Source of the DNA: Chara braunii
Lineage: Eukaryota > Streptophyta > Charophyceae > Charales > Characeae
Direction of reading: 5' to 3'
Length of the DNA: 39,108 bases
NCBI GenBank assembly: GCA_003427395.1
Contig: BFEA01000777.1
Span: 346,022-385,129 of the forward strand
The translations under genes and the position numbers were made by a program. This document shows positions 21,021 to 31,693 of the stretch, piece by piece (the stretch's first letter is position 1; every line of letters begins with the position of its first letter). Below the pieces are notes generated by a model, which was not told the DNA's origin, ran no database searches, and worked only from the letters and a program-made list of their open reading frames with translations.

Positions 21021-21448
21021 CAGTACGACAACCCTTCGACCTCGATGGCCGCCTTGTGACAGACACCGGAGATCTTCTGCTTTCTTCGATCAACTGTTTC
21101 TATCTCGAACAGGTAAGAGTTGTTGAGGTCCAGCCTTAATCGCACAGCGAGTTCCTCGTTTATGATGACAGCTTCGCTTCCATTGTCAATCACCCCATGG
21201 AGGACTACCTCGTAATTGAGAATAGTCTCCACTGTCCCACTCCCTAAAATGTAAAACTTGTCAGGAGGCACGCCTTCCATTCCATCTAAGTATACTGTTG
21301 CCGCGCGTTCAGCCTTTGCACTCACTCCGGATACTGCCACAGTGGGTACCTCTGGTTTGGAAGCCATCTGGACTTCGTTTCCCAGGGGAATGCACGTCTT
21401 GCGCATGATCATCTGTAGCTCATCTCGCGCCGGCCTCGAAGCCGCCAA
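21020..21448 (-). pseudogene. Aspartic protease (retropepsin) fragment
   Basis: The element protease cleaves the polyprotein. The active-site region is GVIDNGSEAVII, where DNGS stands for the usual D-T/S-G; the Asp codon is at 21185-21187. Upstream is YLDGMEGVPPDKFYILGSG and downstream FEIETVDRRKQ and CHKAAIEVEG. The frame is broken at both ends: a TAG just upstream at 21464-21466 separates it from the preceding segment, and a one-base shift at about 21020 separates it from the rest of the protease. Confidence 0.85.
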
Positions 21449-21466
21449 GTACTTAAGTATCGTGCA

Positions 21467-21835
21467 CTACATTGGTTGTCTAAGCGCGCGTCTGAGAGAA
21501 TCCACTGTATTGATATCGTCCAAGGAGCTCTTCATGGTAAACTTTCGGGCTCCGCGCTTGCGCGGCGAAAGTATGACTTCCTGTCCTTCAATCCTTTGTC
21601 CATCCTTCTCTGTCATTACATAGTCCGTGCCAGCCTTCTTAGAGGAAGATCCCCTTGCAAACTTAGTCGTCGCGACCTGTATAGGTGTTGTAGGCGTCTC
21701 GTCATCCAAAGACAAGGTCATCCGCACACTATGGCTCCTCACTGCTTCTTTGCCCTTGCTTGGGCGCACCCGCCCGGCCTCAACGTTCTCCTTCATCGAA
21801 GGGAACATCGATAGGTCGTCGAGGTCATCTGTTCA
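21467..21835 (-). pseudogene. Gag-protease linker segment
   Basis: In the same frame as the zinc-knuckle segment after a TGA at 21833-21835, where Trp would be expected. It has Ser/Lys-rich sequence ending in RKRGARKFTMKSSLDDI and a LRRALRQPM stretch just before the protease fragment, where a TAG lies. This is a spacer between nucleocapsid and protease with no known activity. Confidence 0.65.
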
Positions 21836-22252
21836 CTTGACGTACTTGCGGTCATCAAGTACGACAAGTCCTTCATCTATAGCGCGCCTAAGGTCGGGAC
21901 AGTCCCTCTTTACGTGGTTATCAACTCTGCAATATATGCAGGAGTTCCTAGGAGTAGGGGGTCTCTCCTCTGCGCCCCTAGTAGCTGGCCCTCTTGCTGA
22001 CGTCTTGGTTGGAAGGCCCATGAGATTTTTGATAGATTGGTGACTTCTGGTACCCTTGCGAAGCAGGATATTCCACTCGATCATATTGCCCGCGTGAATC
22101 GTCCCGACGACCTCCACTTCGCTCTGCCCTCTCGTAGCCGCCACGGTATCCATCCCGGCGGTCCCTGTCTGATTCCCATCGGCCGCGGAAGTCGTCTCTG
22201 TCTCTCGGGTTGAAATTGCCTGGGCTCTAGTACCCTTCCATGTTTCCTCCAT
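21833..22252 (-). pseudogene. Gag nucleocapsid segment with CCHC zinc knuckle
   Basis: The motif C-IY-C-RVDN-H-VKRD-C (CX2CX4HX4C) is encoded at 21899-21940 and binds element RNA in Gag proteins. It is followed by a DLRRAIDEGLVVLDDRKYV stretch. The 5' part of this frame (about 22252-22050) is out of frame with the Arg/Asp/Gly-rich sequence expected from gag. Another frame there reads through RDRRDGYRGGYERAER-like sequence, so a frameshift lies near 22000-22080, plus a TAG near 22239. Confidence 0.85.
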
Positions 22253-22415
22253 ATCTAGGACTGCGCGGATACTGTTCGTGCCTTCCCCCTCGGCTAAAGG
22301 TGTCTACTCCGCGATACCAGTCACCTCGGCGGTCTCTATCAATCTCCTCATCCCTACGTCGCCAGGCATCGTCGTCCCTCTCTCTCGCGCAATAGTCCGT
22401 GAGTGTGCGAGGGTT

Positions 22416-23640
22416 TTAATCCTCAATGCTCCTCCAAGGGTCGGTGTTCCTGCGATCCCATCGCAATGAATAGGGAGACCATGGCTTGTCTCTGTAAATA
22501 GTGACTCCCGTCTTCGTCTCGATATTGGTCATTTGCCTGGCCAGTCCCTTCATCATCTCTCTCATCTCTCTCACCTCATCTATCAACGTCGCTCTGTCCC
22601 TCGGTCGTTGTGGTCGGTCCCTGTCCATCAAATATCGCCGTTCCGCCCAAGGCTGATCGTTAAAGTCCGGACACCTCTCAACATCGTACTCTCGATAGAG
22701 GGAGAAGTCCCGGCATTGCATTCCTCTCCAGACTAGGTCCTTCTGGTCATCGGCCTTAGCCTTCATCGCCAACTTGAGTACCGCCGCGAAATCTAACTTG
22801 TGAGGCATCTCTCTCAGTACTCCCTTCTGCTTCCCTCTAGCTAGTCGACCGATGAAGATCGTGTATCTCTCGACCTCTGATAGCTTCCTTTTTGCAATCG
22901 GGGCATCAGATATCTTCTGGAACCGCCTTCCAAATGCTTGGACACTCTCGTCCTTACCTTGGGTCATCACTTCCAAATCTCGGATCGAGTACTTGACGTC
23001 TTCCAGCTTAAAGATTTCATAAAGGATGGCTTTGTAGGTAGTCCACCTCCTATCTTTCGGTCGAGCCTCTTTGATTACTTGACTCAAACTCGGGTCCGTG
23101 TTGAACAAAAAATTCTCTATAATCTCATCTTCTGACCATTGACCGCGGTACGCGTGCAACTCCCACTTCTCGAGATACTCGGTGATACCGTATCCCTTGA
23201 AAATGGGTGGTCTGGTGTCTAACAATGAGGGTTGGTGCGAGATGATGTACCTATCCGTCCTCTCGTAAGGTAGGGAGTACGACTCGCCCGTCTGCGAGTC
23301 GTAGATCCGCCTGGGCGGTGTGGTCCTCTCCGGAGCCCTATCTCTGTCTCTCCAAACCTGCTCCCGGACGTACTGGTCTCTCCAGTCATCCCTGCCTCGG
23401 TCTCCTCTAGCGTCTCTTCGTTCGTACGTAGGTGAGCATCGAGCGGTCGACTCTCGGCCGAAACTCGGAGCTTCGGTTCTACTCTCCATCCGTACCACTG
23501 AGGCAGCCTTGTCTGGCTCTGCGACGACCGGACAGCCCACCACCTCGGGCTCCCCGTCGTCGGGTTGCTCTACACATCTCAATGAAGCATTATGTCTGAT
23601 ACGCTCCTTGAAATCCCTCAGTGCACGGTCCGGTGATGCT
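22416..23640 (-). pseudogene. Gag capsid region
   Basis: An open frame of about 400 codons between a TAA at about 23641 and a TAA at 22416-22418. The N-terminal third is Arg/Asp/Glu-rich (DRGRDDWRDQYVREQVWRD). The middle has a capsid-like segment: PPIFKGYGITEYLEKWELHA, then WSEDEIIENFLFNTDP, then ALE-like helices to about residue 250 (LSEVERYTIFIGRLARGKQK). This matches the retrotransposon Gag fold pattern. The C-terminus is again Arg-rich. There is no ATG at the open start, so the true start is lost or lies upstream of the stop. Confidence 0.8.
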
Positions 23641-23767
23641 CGTTACACACTAGTCTGTTGTTCCACATCCGAATATGGACCCATCATGTCAGACTCCATA
23701 TACTTTACTCCCCTTCCGGGCTTGAGTCTATATTGGGAGTCTACTGTCCTTATCACTCGAACAAGCA

Positions 23768-23897
23768 GCCCGGACCTAATGTCAGAACCAGAAGCCCGGA
23801 CCTAATGTCAGAGCTGGCAGCCCGGACCTAATGTTAGAGCTGGCAGCTCGGACCTAATGTCAGAACCGACGGCCCGGACGTAATGTCTGAACCGGCT
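23768..23897. repeat. 26-bp tandem repeat, five units
   Basis: Five units of GCCCGGACCTAATGTCAGA plus 7 nt, upstream of gag on the element strand. Units differ at a few positions. Confidence 0.9.
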
Positions 23898-24464
23898 CTG
23901 TCGATCTCTAAATACCTAAATATAGTTCTCAGCCGTCCTCAAAATCACCGTCAGTCTTCCGCTCTCATCTCGGATCTCATGCGTTCCCTCAATACCTAGT
24001 ATCCCCGTGTCAAGAAAAAGTCGCCCCTGCTGTGTGCGAGTAATAAATATGGCCTATTGCCTCTATACTTGTCGTCCCGGGCGCTCGCCACCGTTGGCTG
24101 TCGGACTCGAAAGTCTCAAGAACGTAGGTCCACGAGTATACGTCTGGCCCCAACAGCGTCCACCTCCACTTGCTCTGAAGTCAGTATCTAGGTCCAACCA
24201 CACACTTGGCCGGTAGATCAAGCTCTAGTACGTCGGGCGCCATGATCTCGGGGGGCCTAAGCCATCTAGCATAGTCGATCGGAAGTTCGACTCTATCGAC
24301 CGGCTCTACCATCTGATCGCGCCCAATTGTTATCTGACACTGGTGGACGGCTCTGCTCAACCACTACCTCTCCGGCTCCGCACTATCTCTCCTACTACCT
24401 CGTCGGTCTATAATCCGCAGGTCTGAATCCTCCCCTGTCGGCACGCGCCGCTCTGCGATCTCGC
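23898..24464. other. Spacer between extra ORF and gag
   Basis: No convincing ORF on the element strand. GC-moderate, with no repeats noticed. Confidence 0.5.
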
Positions 24465-26364
24465 CTAGGTCCTGATGGCGACTCCTATCCTCAGGAAGTG
24501 AGCGTCGGCGATGTCCAGGTCCTCTTCCGACTCAGCGTCCTCGCTCTCGGAGTCGACCCAGTCAGGCTCCCAGGCCTCCTCGTCGTCGTCCCTGACCCAC
24601 TCGTCGTCGTCGAACTCGTTCTCTAAGCGGTACGCAAGGAGTCCTATCGCCTGATAATACTGCGCCAACTGGTAGTCGTATATCAAGAGTAGCGCGTCCT
24701 CGCTCCCACAAGCGGTTGTCGGGTAGCTGAAAATTCAGGAATGAAAATTCTGAAGTGAGAGTTTTGAGCAGTCTGAAAATCCTGAATGGTCCTGAAGTGG
24801 TGAAAGGTACGAAGACCCTGAAAACCACCTGTTTAGGCAGGCTGCATCCTGAAGTGGTGAAGGGTATCCTGAAGTGGTCAAGTGAGATTTTTGGGCAGTC
24901 TGAAAATCCTGAATGGTCCTAAAGTGGTGAAAGGTCCGAAGACCATGAAAACCACCCTTCACCACTTAAGGATGCAGTCTGCCTAAACAGGTGGTTTTCA
25001 GGGTCTTCGAAGCTTTCACCACTTCACGACCATTCAGGATTTTCAGACCAGGCTGCATCCTGAAGTGGTGAAGGGTGTCCTGAAGTGGTGATGAAAAATA
25101 CGGTTGTTGTTAACCTTCTCTCCACAAGCGGTTATCGGGTAGCTGAAAATTCAGGAATGAAAATTCTAAAGTGATTGTTTTCGGCAGTCTAAAAATCTTG
25201 AAGTGGTGAAAAGTCCGACGACCCTGAAAACCACCTGTTTAGGCAGGCTGCATCCTGAAGTGGTGAAGGGTGTCCTCAAGTGGTCAAGCGAGAGTTTTTG
25301 GCAGTCTGAAAATATTGAATGGTCCTGAAGTGGTGAAAGGTCCGAAGACCATGAAAACCACCCTTCACTACTTGAGGGTGAAGCCTGCCTAAACAGGTGG
25401 TTTTCAGGGTCTTCGGACCTTTCACCACTTCAAGATCATTCAGGATTTTCAGACCTGAATGGTCCTGAATTGGTGAAAGGTCCGAAGACCCTGAAAACCG
25501 CCTATTTAGGCAGGCTGCATCCTGAAGTGGTGAAGGGTGTCCTGAAGTGGTGATGAAAAATACGACTGTTGTTAACCTTCTCTCGGGGCTCCCGATCTAA
25601 CAAATCCTACACGTACGAGGGTGGGAAACGCCCCTCTCGTACTCGTGACCTAAGGAGCGGATCAGCTCTAGCTCTATGAGCTGAACCCTCTCGTCTCCCC
25701 AGCGAGGACCCGCGGTCACGAGGGAATAATATATATAGTCAGAGTGTGGGTGTCCTCTGGCGAAGAGCTCGAGCTCTCGGGATGTGAGGTAAGCCTCAAC
25801 CAAGTCACCCACTCCTCCGAAAACGGCGTCTACTTCGAACCCGGGAACAACAGCTCTCAGGCTAACCCCTGAGTATGGGAAAAAGCCGTCTCAGGTTAGC
25901 AGGAGATCCCCTGTGATAGTAAGGGGAGGTCGCCCGTGAAATAAAGTCAACGGGTCTTGCTAGTCGTCTACCTGAAACGCGGCAATCTCCTCCTACAAGT
26001 ATTGTAGGACCCTGCTGATGACGTGACTCGTCCTCGATGTCACGAGACTCAAGACGACCTCCTTGGTTGTCTCTAGCCCCAGGTACAGATAGGCCTCTAC
26101 TAGGCCTCTCCCCTGGCTGCTCTGGACCTCTCTGTACGTCCACAGCCAAGCACCGGGAAACAAGAGGATGAACCTCCACCTATACTGCCCGTCGTGCCAG
26201 TGAGTGGGTCTTCCTGGGAGTGTGAACTCCACCAAGTCGCCCTCTATAAGTTCGGGGGGTTCTACCTCCCAGGCACGATCGGCCTCATACACCTCAACGC
26301 CCTTGGGCCGCCACATCCAATCAGCGCTACAGATGGCAGAAACAGTCTCGTGAAGGCTGAATAG
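24465..26364 (-). pseudogene. Extra ORF upstream of gag, interrupted by an inserted repeat
   Basis: Between the leader and gag lies a third frame of about 338 codons once the 880-bp insertion (24708-25587) is left out. The 5' part includes DLVEFTLPGRPTHWHDG and ends at a TAG (25993-25995). It continues in the same frame past a second TAG (25960-25962) and a TGA (25891-25893) into GDLVEAYLTSRELELFARG, ending at a TAG (25597-25599). Beyond the insertion the same frame resumes with LIYDYQLAQYYQAIGLLAYR and an acidic tail (EWVRDDDEEAWEPDW, SESEDAESEEDLD). No family recognised. Extra ORFs before gag are known in Ogre/Tat-type gypsy elements of plants, but I see no similarity to those proteins. All three parts staying in one frame argues that it once coded. 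Confidence 0.6.
24702..25593. mobile_element. Foldback-type inserted element with 6-bp flanking duplication
   Basis: GCTCCC occurs at 24702-24707 and again at 25588-25593, bracketing 880 bp. The insert is two tandem units (24708-25133 and 25134-25587) starting ACAAGCGGTT and ending near GTTAACCTTCTCT. Each unit contains many TCCTGAAGTGGTGAA words and long inverted arms, for example 24771-24864 against 24958-25048 (about 90 bp, nearly complementary). Removing the insert and one GCTCCC puts the flanking extra-ORF segments in one frame. No transposase ORF is present. The ends are not inverted repeats. Confidence 0.7.
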
Positions 26365-26436
26365 GGAGAACTACAGAGTAAAGGAAGAATATGAAGGGCA
26401 GAGGAATAAATAAGAAGCAAGAAGAGTTCCTAAAAA

Positions 26437-27415
26437 GAATCGGCAGCGCTTCGCCTCCCCCCCGTTGGGATGGGGTGTGGAAGGTCGTCCCTGAAATAAC
26501 GCTGCCTACCTAGGTCCAAACGAAGTCCTAGAGTCGTCTAGATAGCAGGGGCACAAAATTTCAGACTCGGATTGGGCTAAGAAGCCTTATACTCGAGGTC
26601 CCTCGAATATAAGGCGCGTGCACAACTCGAGGGAATTCAGCCTACTGCACCCTCAAACGTGCCTCTGATCTACAGACCCTATCCCCCAGGCAAAGACCAA
26701 TAACAAGAGTCACTCGTACCTTCCTCTCGAATTTTTAGGCCATTTTCATAATTTTAGGGCATTTTTATTTGTCTAAATTAACAAAAAATTCTTACAGCCG
26801 AGAAGAACGCACTACCCCACGCTCAACGCTTAGGGGATCGTGATGTAAACCCTCGCGAGTAGCGCGGCAAGTGAGTACTTCTTTTTAGCTTTCACTTTCT
26901 ATTTATTTCTAATTTTTGTCAAAAATAAATAAAAACAATTAATTATCGAAATTTTTCATTGTTGGGTTCAGACCCTCGGGTTCATCCAAACCCCGGTTAT
27001 TGCCCCTTCTCTTTCCCTTCCTCCTCCAAGGGATTTTATTATATTTTCCTATTATAAATTAAAGAAAATGTATTCAGTTACAAAAAGTTATCTTTCTTAA
27101 TTTATATATATTAAGGGTCAATATATATATAAGTCTGCCGAGTTTAAAGATTTTTAGGGATAGGAATAAATTTTTAGGAATTTATCAAAATTTTGACAGC
27201 CCTTCGTATTCCTCCCGTTGGGATGGGGTTCGGGAAAAAAGTCCCTCCTATAAGCAAAGTAAATAAAAAGTCAAACAAACGATCCTACACAATTTTCGAT
27301 ATTTATTTTAATTTTTATTAATAAAATTTAAATTAAAATAATTCGCAAAAATTTTGGCAGTAATTTCCCTTCCCCCGTTAGGATGGGGTTCGGGAGACTA
27401 TCCCTTGATTAAAAG
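26437..27415. repeat. Three dispersed copies of a ~65-bp motif
   Basis: Copies are centred at about 26461, 27214 and 27374. Each reads GGCAG- or GACAG-like, then pyrimidines, then CCCGTTGGGATGGGGTTCGG (the third has TTAGG), then a TCCCT word about 10 nt further. The spacing is uneven (about 753 and 160 bp). Confidence 0.75.
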
Positions 27416-27627
27416 AGAAAAAAAAAAATGAAGTCAAAATCTTAGGTAATCGACCTTTTATTGATTTTTAATATTTATTTTAATTTGTCATTATTTAATG
27501 CAGCAATATTTCTCTAGTTAAAAATTTACAATTTTTCCAGATATATCCACACAATTTTTTCCGCAACAATACGGAAAATAGAAGTTATAGCTTTACTCTA
27601 TTTTCCCCATTTCTTTCTGGATTTGTA

Positions 27628-27680
27628 TTAGGGTTTTACGGTTTTTACCCTAATTAGGGTTTCCCCTAAGTAGGGTTTCG
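27628..27680. repeat. Telomere-like TAGGGTTT words
   Basis: TAGGGTTT occurs three times in 52 bp (about 27629, 27655 and 27671), one copy overlapping the 14-bp palindrome ACCCTAATTAGGGT (27647-27660). It is not a tandem TTTAGGG array. A degenerate interstitial trace or telo-box-like promoter words are both possible. Confidence 0.5.
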
Positions 27681-28590
27681 GGTTTCGCGCGCAGCCGCAC
27701 GCGCACCGCAAACCCCCGATCGAACAGAGAAAAAATTTATTAGATTCTATTAGGTTCAAAGAGAAAACTTATCGGATTATATTTTTTTATTTTTTTTTCT
27801 TTTAACTTAAATAAAATTACAAAGAAAATCGATTTTCCTTTTTCTTTTCTTTTCTCTTTTCTTATCTGTTGGAATCCGCCATTTCTACAAACGACGTCCG
27901 TTTCCCCCAACCAAAGTCTCAAAATGTTAAAAAAAATAAACTGGATAACTTAGGTCCAAGCGGTTGTCCCCGGATTCCGCTCCTATTTCCCGCAATTAAT
28001 AAAAAAAAAAAACGGGAAATTTTAAAATAATAATTAAAAAATAAAGAAAATTAATTATATAAAAAACTAGGCTACCAGCCGGGCCGCCTGGGTCCCGGCC
28101 GGCCAGCCCGTGCAAGGACAAGGGAAGGTCCCAAAAAAAAAAAAGATCCGAAAAACAACTATGTTATGCAGAAAAATAAACTGAACAACTTTTGCCCTAG
28201 GGTCACATCGAAATTCGTTACCAAATTTAAAATAAAAAATAAAATTTTAAAATAATTTATTATTTTTATTCTTTATGGCCCGGCCGGGCAAGTGACCCTG
28301 GGCCACTCTGGTAACCTAGATAAAAAATTAAAAATCCAGCCGTTAAAATTTTTCGAAAAGGTTCTCAAAATATTTGCCTTGTCGAGAGGACAAACTTTAA
28401 CCCCGGAGCGGTTCGCGCAAAAACGCGCGGATCAGGAGATATCGGGAAAAAACGAATATAAAAATTAATAAAAAATAATAAAATCAACTCATCAACTTAT
28501 CTGAAGTTAATTAGTATCTGCCTAATTAGCTAATTAGCCATCACACCCCCGTTGATTGGGGAATGCCTTGTCTTTGGGGGTGCAATCCCC

Positions 28591-28608
28591 TCCCCGGTAA
28601 CGGCGCCA
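28591..28608 (-). promoter_or_regulatory. Primer-binding site, tRNA-Asp type
   Basis: On the minus strand this reads TGGCGCCGTTACCGGGGA. It is complementary to the 3' end of plant-type tRNA-Asp (CCCCGGCAACGGCGCCA) apart from one base. Reverse transcription of LTR elements starts from a tRNA paired here, just after the 5' LTR. The 4-nt gap to TGTGAGG at 28613 fits an LTR edge. It fixes the element's 5' end and agrees with the minus-strand order of gag and pol. Confidence 0.8.
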
Positions 28609-28612
28609 AGGT

Positions 28613-30530
28613 TGTGAGGAAACTCAGGGAGGGGTCAACCACCGCTCGCTGATGCCAAGGGCCACGACGCCTGTCACTTGCCTCGCCCGCTTCCGAGGTC
28701 GTCAGCGATCAGCGGGGTTTCCACGTTCACGCCTGCTGTTGCGCTCCCCGGTCAAGGGAGATCTCTGTGCCATCATCGGATCACGGGATTTTGTCGAATC
28801 ATCCAGTTTAATCAAGAGTCTTCCTTCTTTTAAAAATGACTCGAAATACCGTTGAGCTTGGTCTGACGTGTTTGTCGTTTTTGCTCGTGTATTTAAAGTT
28901 CAGCTCATACTAACAACCAATCAAGTAATGGGGGAACCACTCAGGTGTGATCTGAGAGATTTCCCTTAGATGTTGTTTGGAAAATTGTATGCGGGTTTCC
29001 CTACTCACCTGCAGCGAGCTGAAAAGGAAGTTCGAAGTGTGATGTGCTTCCTCGCATCACCCAACCGGATCCGCTGTATGACGCCACGTGACGCATGAAA
29101 AAGTCCCGCAAAGGAAAGCAACAACACTTGGCAATAAACACTAACCTGTTATCCCCCCCCTGTCACTATGGGTCAAGCAGGAAGGCAATTGGAGATAGAT
29201 GATTAGTCAATCAACAGAACTGACATTTCTCTTTCAGAATTACTGATGTGCGCGTACGTCAGTACACCAGTTTGCTCATGATCGCAATAGCTGCAATTTC
29301 TGTTTTGCAAGTAGACTTGTCCATTAGCCGCTGCGGGCATTATCACATTTCGATGAATTATACTGAGCAATGATGCATATGCGCGTTGTCACACAGAATG
29401 GGATTAAGAAAAGAAATTAAGACATGAAATGAAATTCATTCTTTCCCCGGGGAATACTTCCCTCCACAAATAGACCCGTTGCTTTGCCTGTGAGTTCCTC
29501 CTCTCGCTTTCCCGCTCTCTCTGTCAGTTATCTTGGGGAACATAGAACCCGTAAGCCCCGTTTAAGGCGGAAGCGATGATCTTATAAGCTCCCTGAAACT
29601 CAGGTCCCGGTGAATCAGATGCCAGTTCTGCTGGCGCACAAGCCTGGGGTTTTCACATACAAGCTACCCAGTGCATTCACTAGCCAATCACGTGTCCACA
29701 ACACTCTGCAACGATTAGGATGATCAGCGGTCCGCTGGTTTGAACCCTTGCGTGCGAGAGAGCATTCGTTTGCCCCGTGAGTCTGCGGACTATTCGTTGA
29801 CAATGCGGAGTTACAGATACGATCTACGGACCGAATGCCTGTAAACTTTATAGGGAAGAACCTTCACCGACTCGGTATCTGCTTCTTCAAAAGAGTCCAG
29901 CGGCAACGTCCAATGGGAGGAGCGGTCAACGATTCCAGCATCTCAAATTTTTACGGGTAGGGCTTTCATGGAACTCATTACGTGCTAAATCAGACGTTGA
30001 TCCTCAACAACAATTGTGCTTGCGAGATAATGGCTGTCGAACCCGTTCTCCTTTCGATCACGCCCCTTCATTCCGGCCAACTCCGTCTCCCTGATCCTTC
30101 TCTCCTTCTCTTACATGGCCGAGCTAGTTGTTCTCTCCCCGACGCCTCTTCCGTGACTACGAGACCTAGTTCATTGACTCTTCTCGTACATCTTGCATTA
30201 TTCTCCCTCTCGTTATGTTTTTTGCAATCCTGCTTAATTTCATAAGCTCGTCTGCGGCCGAGACGCGCCCTCACGGTTTGACCACCTTGTGTGCCCGCCC
30301 CCCTATCGTCCGGTGCTCTGAGCAGGTTGCTAAAGTTCGACCGGCCGCCCAATCAGTCATGCTTCAACTTACAGCTCATTCTGTGAGCATCCCTTCTCCC
30401 CATTGTACCTCGAGCAAACACTTTCCTGAGGATCTCCAGCGTATACCTTGTGCGCCAGTCCGAATCCCCGCTGAGAGCTCTCTTTCACGCTGTGGGGACT
30501 GGTGAGTCCCGAACAACTTCCCGTCACTCA
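28613..30530 (-). repeat. Presumed 5' LTR of the retrotransposon (far end undefined)
   Basis: The sequence next to the primer-binding site should be the 5' LTR. On the minus strand it ends ...CTCACA and starts somewhere to the right. Without the 3' LTR the outer edge cannot be placed; the change to tandem repeats near 30.7 kb is only an upper limit. A minus-strand TATAAAG at about 29846-29852 could be its promoter. No gene is recognised in this interval. Confidence 0.4.
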
Positions 30531-30791
30531 AGAGACCGTATATGGTTTATTTGTGCACGACAGAGAAAACCGGAGGCGAGAAGGATGGAAGAATCGAAGG
30601 CATAAGGTACAAGCATTTGGGATCTAGAGGGTGCCCGGAATCGCTGGGACCATAGAACCGCGAGGAGATTAACGGAACGGGAGGCGGCAAAGGGCCGCAA
30701 GAAAACGACGACGGCGACCCTTCCCCCGGAGAGGAGAAGGACCGCCGAGAGAAGTAGCGTCATGAGGCGCACGTCGCAAGGAAAAGACGGC

Positions 30792-31047
30792 GGGACAAAG
30801 CGTCGGGGACCGCACGGGACTAGGCAAAAATGCGGTACCGCGGGACAAAGTGTCAGGGATCACATGAGACTAGACAAAGATGCGGTACCGGCGGGACAAA
30901 GTGCCGGGGACCGCACGGGACTAGACAAAGATGCGGTACCAGCAGGACAAGGTGCCGGGGACCGCGTGAGACTAAGTAAAAAAGCGGTGTCGATGGGGCA
31001 AGGTACCGGGGACCGTGTGGGACTAGGGAAAAACATGTGGTACCGGC
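30792..31047. repeat. 51-bp tandem repeat, five units
   Basis: Units start at 30792, 30842, 30893, 30944 and about 30995. Each has GGGACAAAGTGCCGGGGACC, then GACTAGACAAAGATGCGGTACC. The period is a multiple of three, so a plus-strand frame (30762-31058) yields a 17-residue peptide repeat (DKDAVPAGQSAGDRTGL). Open by virtue of the repeat; coding is unproven. Confidence 0.85.
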
Positions 31048-31081
31048 GGGACATGTAGCGGCGAGACCACTGGCGGAGCTA

Positions 31082-31334
31082 GTGTCGGGGACTAGTCGAG
31101 GACAAGTGGCGGGGACTTGTGACGTCCCAAGGAAAAATTATGGCGCGGCGCGTGGTGCAAACAAATAAAACTAGTTGCACGTGTCGGGGACTAGTCGGGG
31201 ACAAGTGGCGGGGACTTGTGACGTCCCAAGGAAAAATTANCGGGGACTAGTCGGGGACAAGTGGCGGGGACTTGTGACGTCCCAAGGAAAAATTATGGTG
31301 CGGCGCGTGGTGCAAACAAATAAAACTAGTTGCA
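31082..31334. repeat. 99-bp tandem repeat with an ambiguous base at a join
   Basis: Units start at 31082, 31181 and about 31241, with core GGCGGGGACTTGTGACGTCC. The second is cut short exactly at the N at 31240, which probably marks a collapsed or poorly resolved repeat rather than a real truncation. Confidence 0.85.
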
Positions 31335-31335
31335 C

Positions 31336-31396
31336 CGTCAAGATCGGAGATCTTGACGACCAAAAATATTAGCACCACTAGTGCAAGCACTAGTGG
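31336..31396. repeat. Double-hairpin element, copy A
   Basis: Two perfect hairpins: CGTCAAGATC/GATCTTGACG (3-nt loop, 31336-31358) and CCACTAGTGC/GCACTAGTGG (2-nt loop, 31375-31396), separated by ACCAAAAATATTAGCA. Confidence 0.88.
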
Positions 31397-31693
31397 GAGC
31401 AAGCGGGAGGGCCAAAAGAAAAATAAAAAGTAAAGAAACAAGTGGTGGGAGGCATGGGAGCAATCCGAAAAATCTCGGATTAACCTCCCCCAAGAAAATA
31501 GAGTCTGTAGGGGCTCAGTGAGAAAAATAGGCTTCCGGGAGAAAATCGGTGCATAGGGGGCCTACCGTTTGGGAAAGAGACGGGCAAACGGTAACTCCGA
31601 ATGGCATGGAAGGGCCACAACTACAGTCCGAGAAATAACGGACTGACCCTTGGGCATAGGAAGGGCCAAAACTAAGAGGAAGAGGCAAGAAAA

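Larger units (their letters stand above)
26365..28590. other. AT-rich untranslated leader of the retrotransposon
   Basis: No ORF of note. It has long A/T runs, GC-rich islands (CGGCCGGG-type words near 28080 and 28276) and three copies of a motif of about 65 bp around CCCGTTGGGATGGGGTTCGG. A leader of 2.2 kb is long for a gypsy element. Confidence 0.55.
19278..28612 (-). mobile_element. Decayed, 3'-truncated LTR retrotransposon (Ty3/gypsy gene order)
   Basis: All recognisable parts lie on the minus strand in a consistent 5'-to-3' order: primer-binding site (28591-28608), leader of about 2.2 kb, extra ORF (26364-24465), gag (about 23640-21833), protease (21448-20900), reverse transcriptase (20210-19640) and the first part of RNase H (to 19278). 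No integrase lies between protease and RT, which is the Ty3/gypsy order rather than Ty1/copia. The element ends inside RNase H at the junction with module copy 2, so integrase, polypurine tract and 3' LTR are absent from the window. Multiple stops and frameshifts show that it is dead. The clade is not determined. Confidence 0.88.

Noticed and set aside
29730-29790. Minus-strand tRNA with GTCCGC/GCGGAC acceptor and GGTTCAAACC
   Set aside because: Only 61 nt between the stem ends, the T-stem does not pair and the A box is out of register; at best a relic.
31375-31396. CRISPR-like repeat
   Set aside because: Only two copies 1.6 kb apart, no spacers of regular length, and the DNA is eukaryotic.
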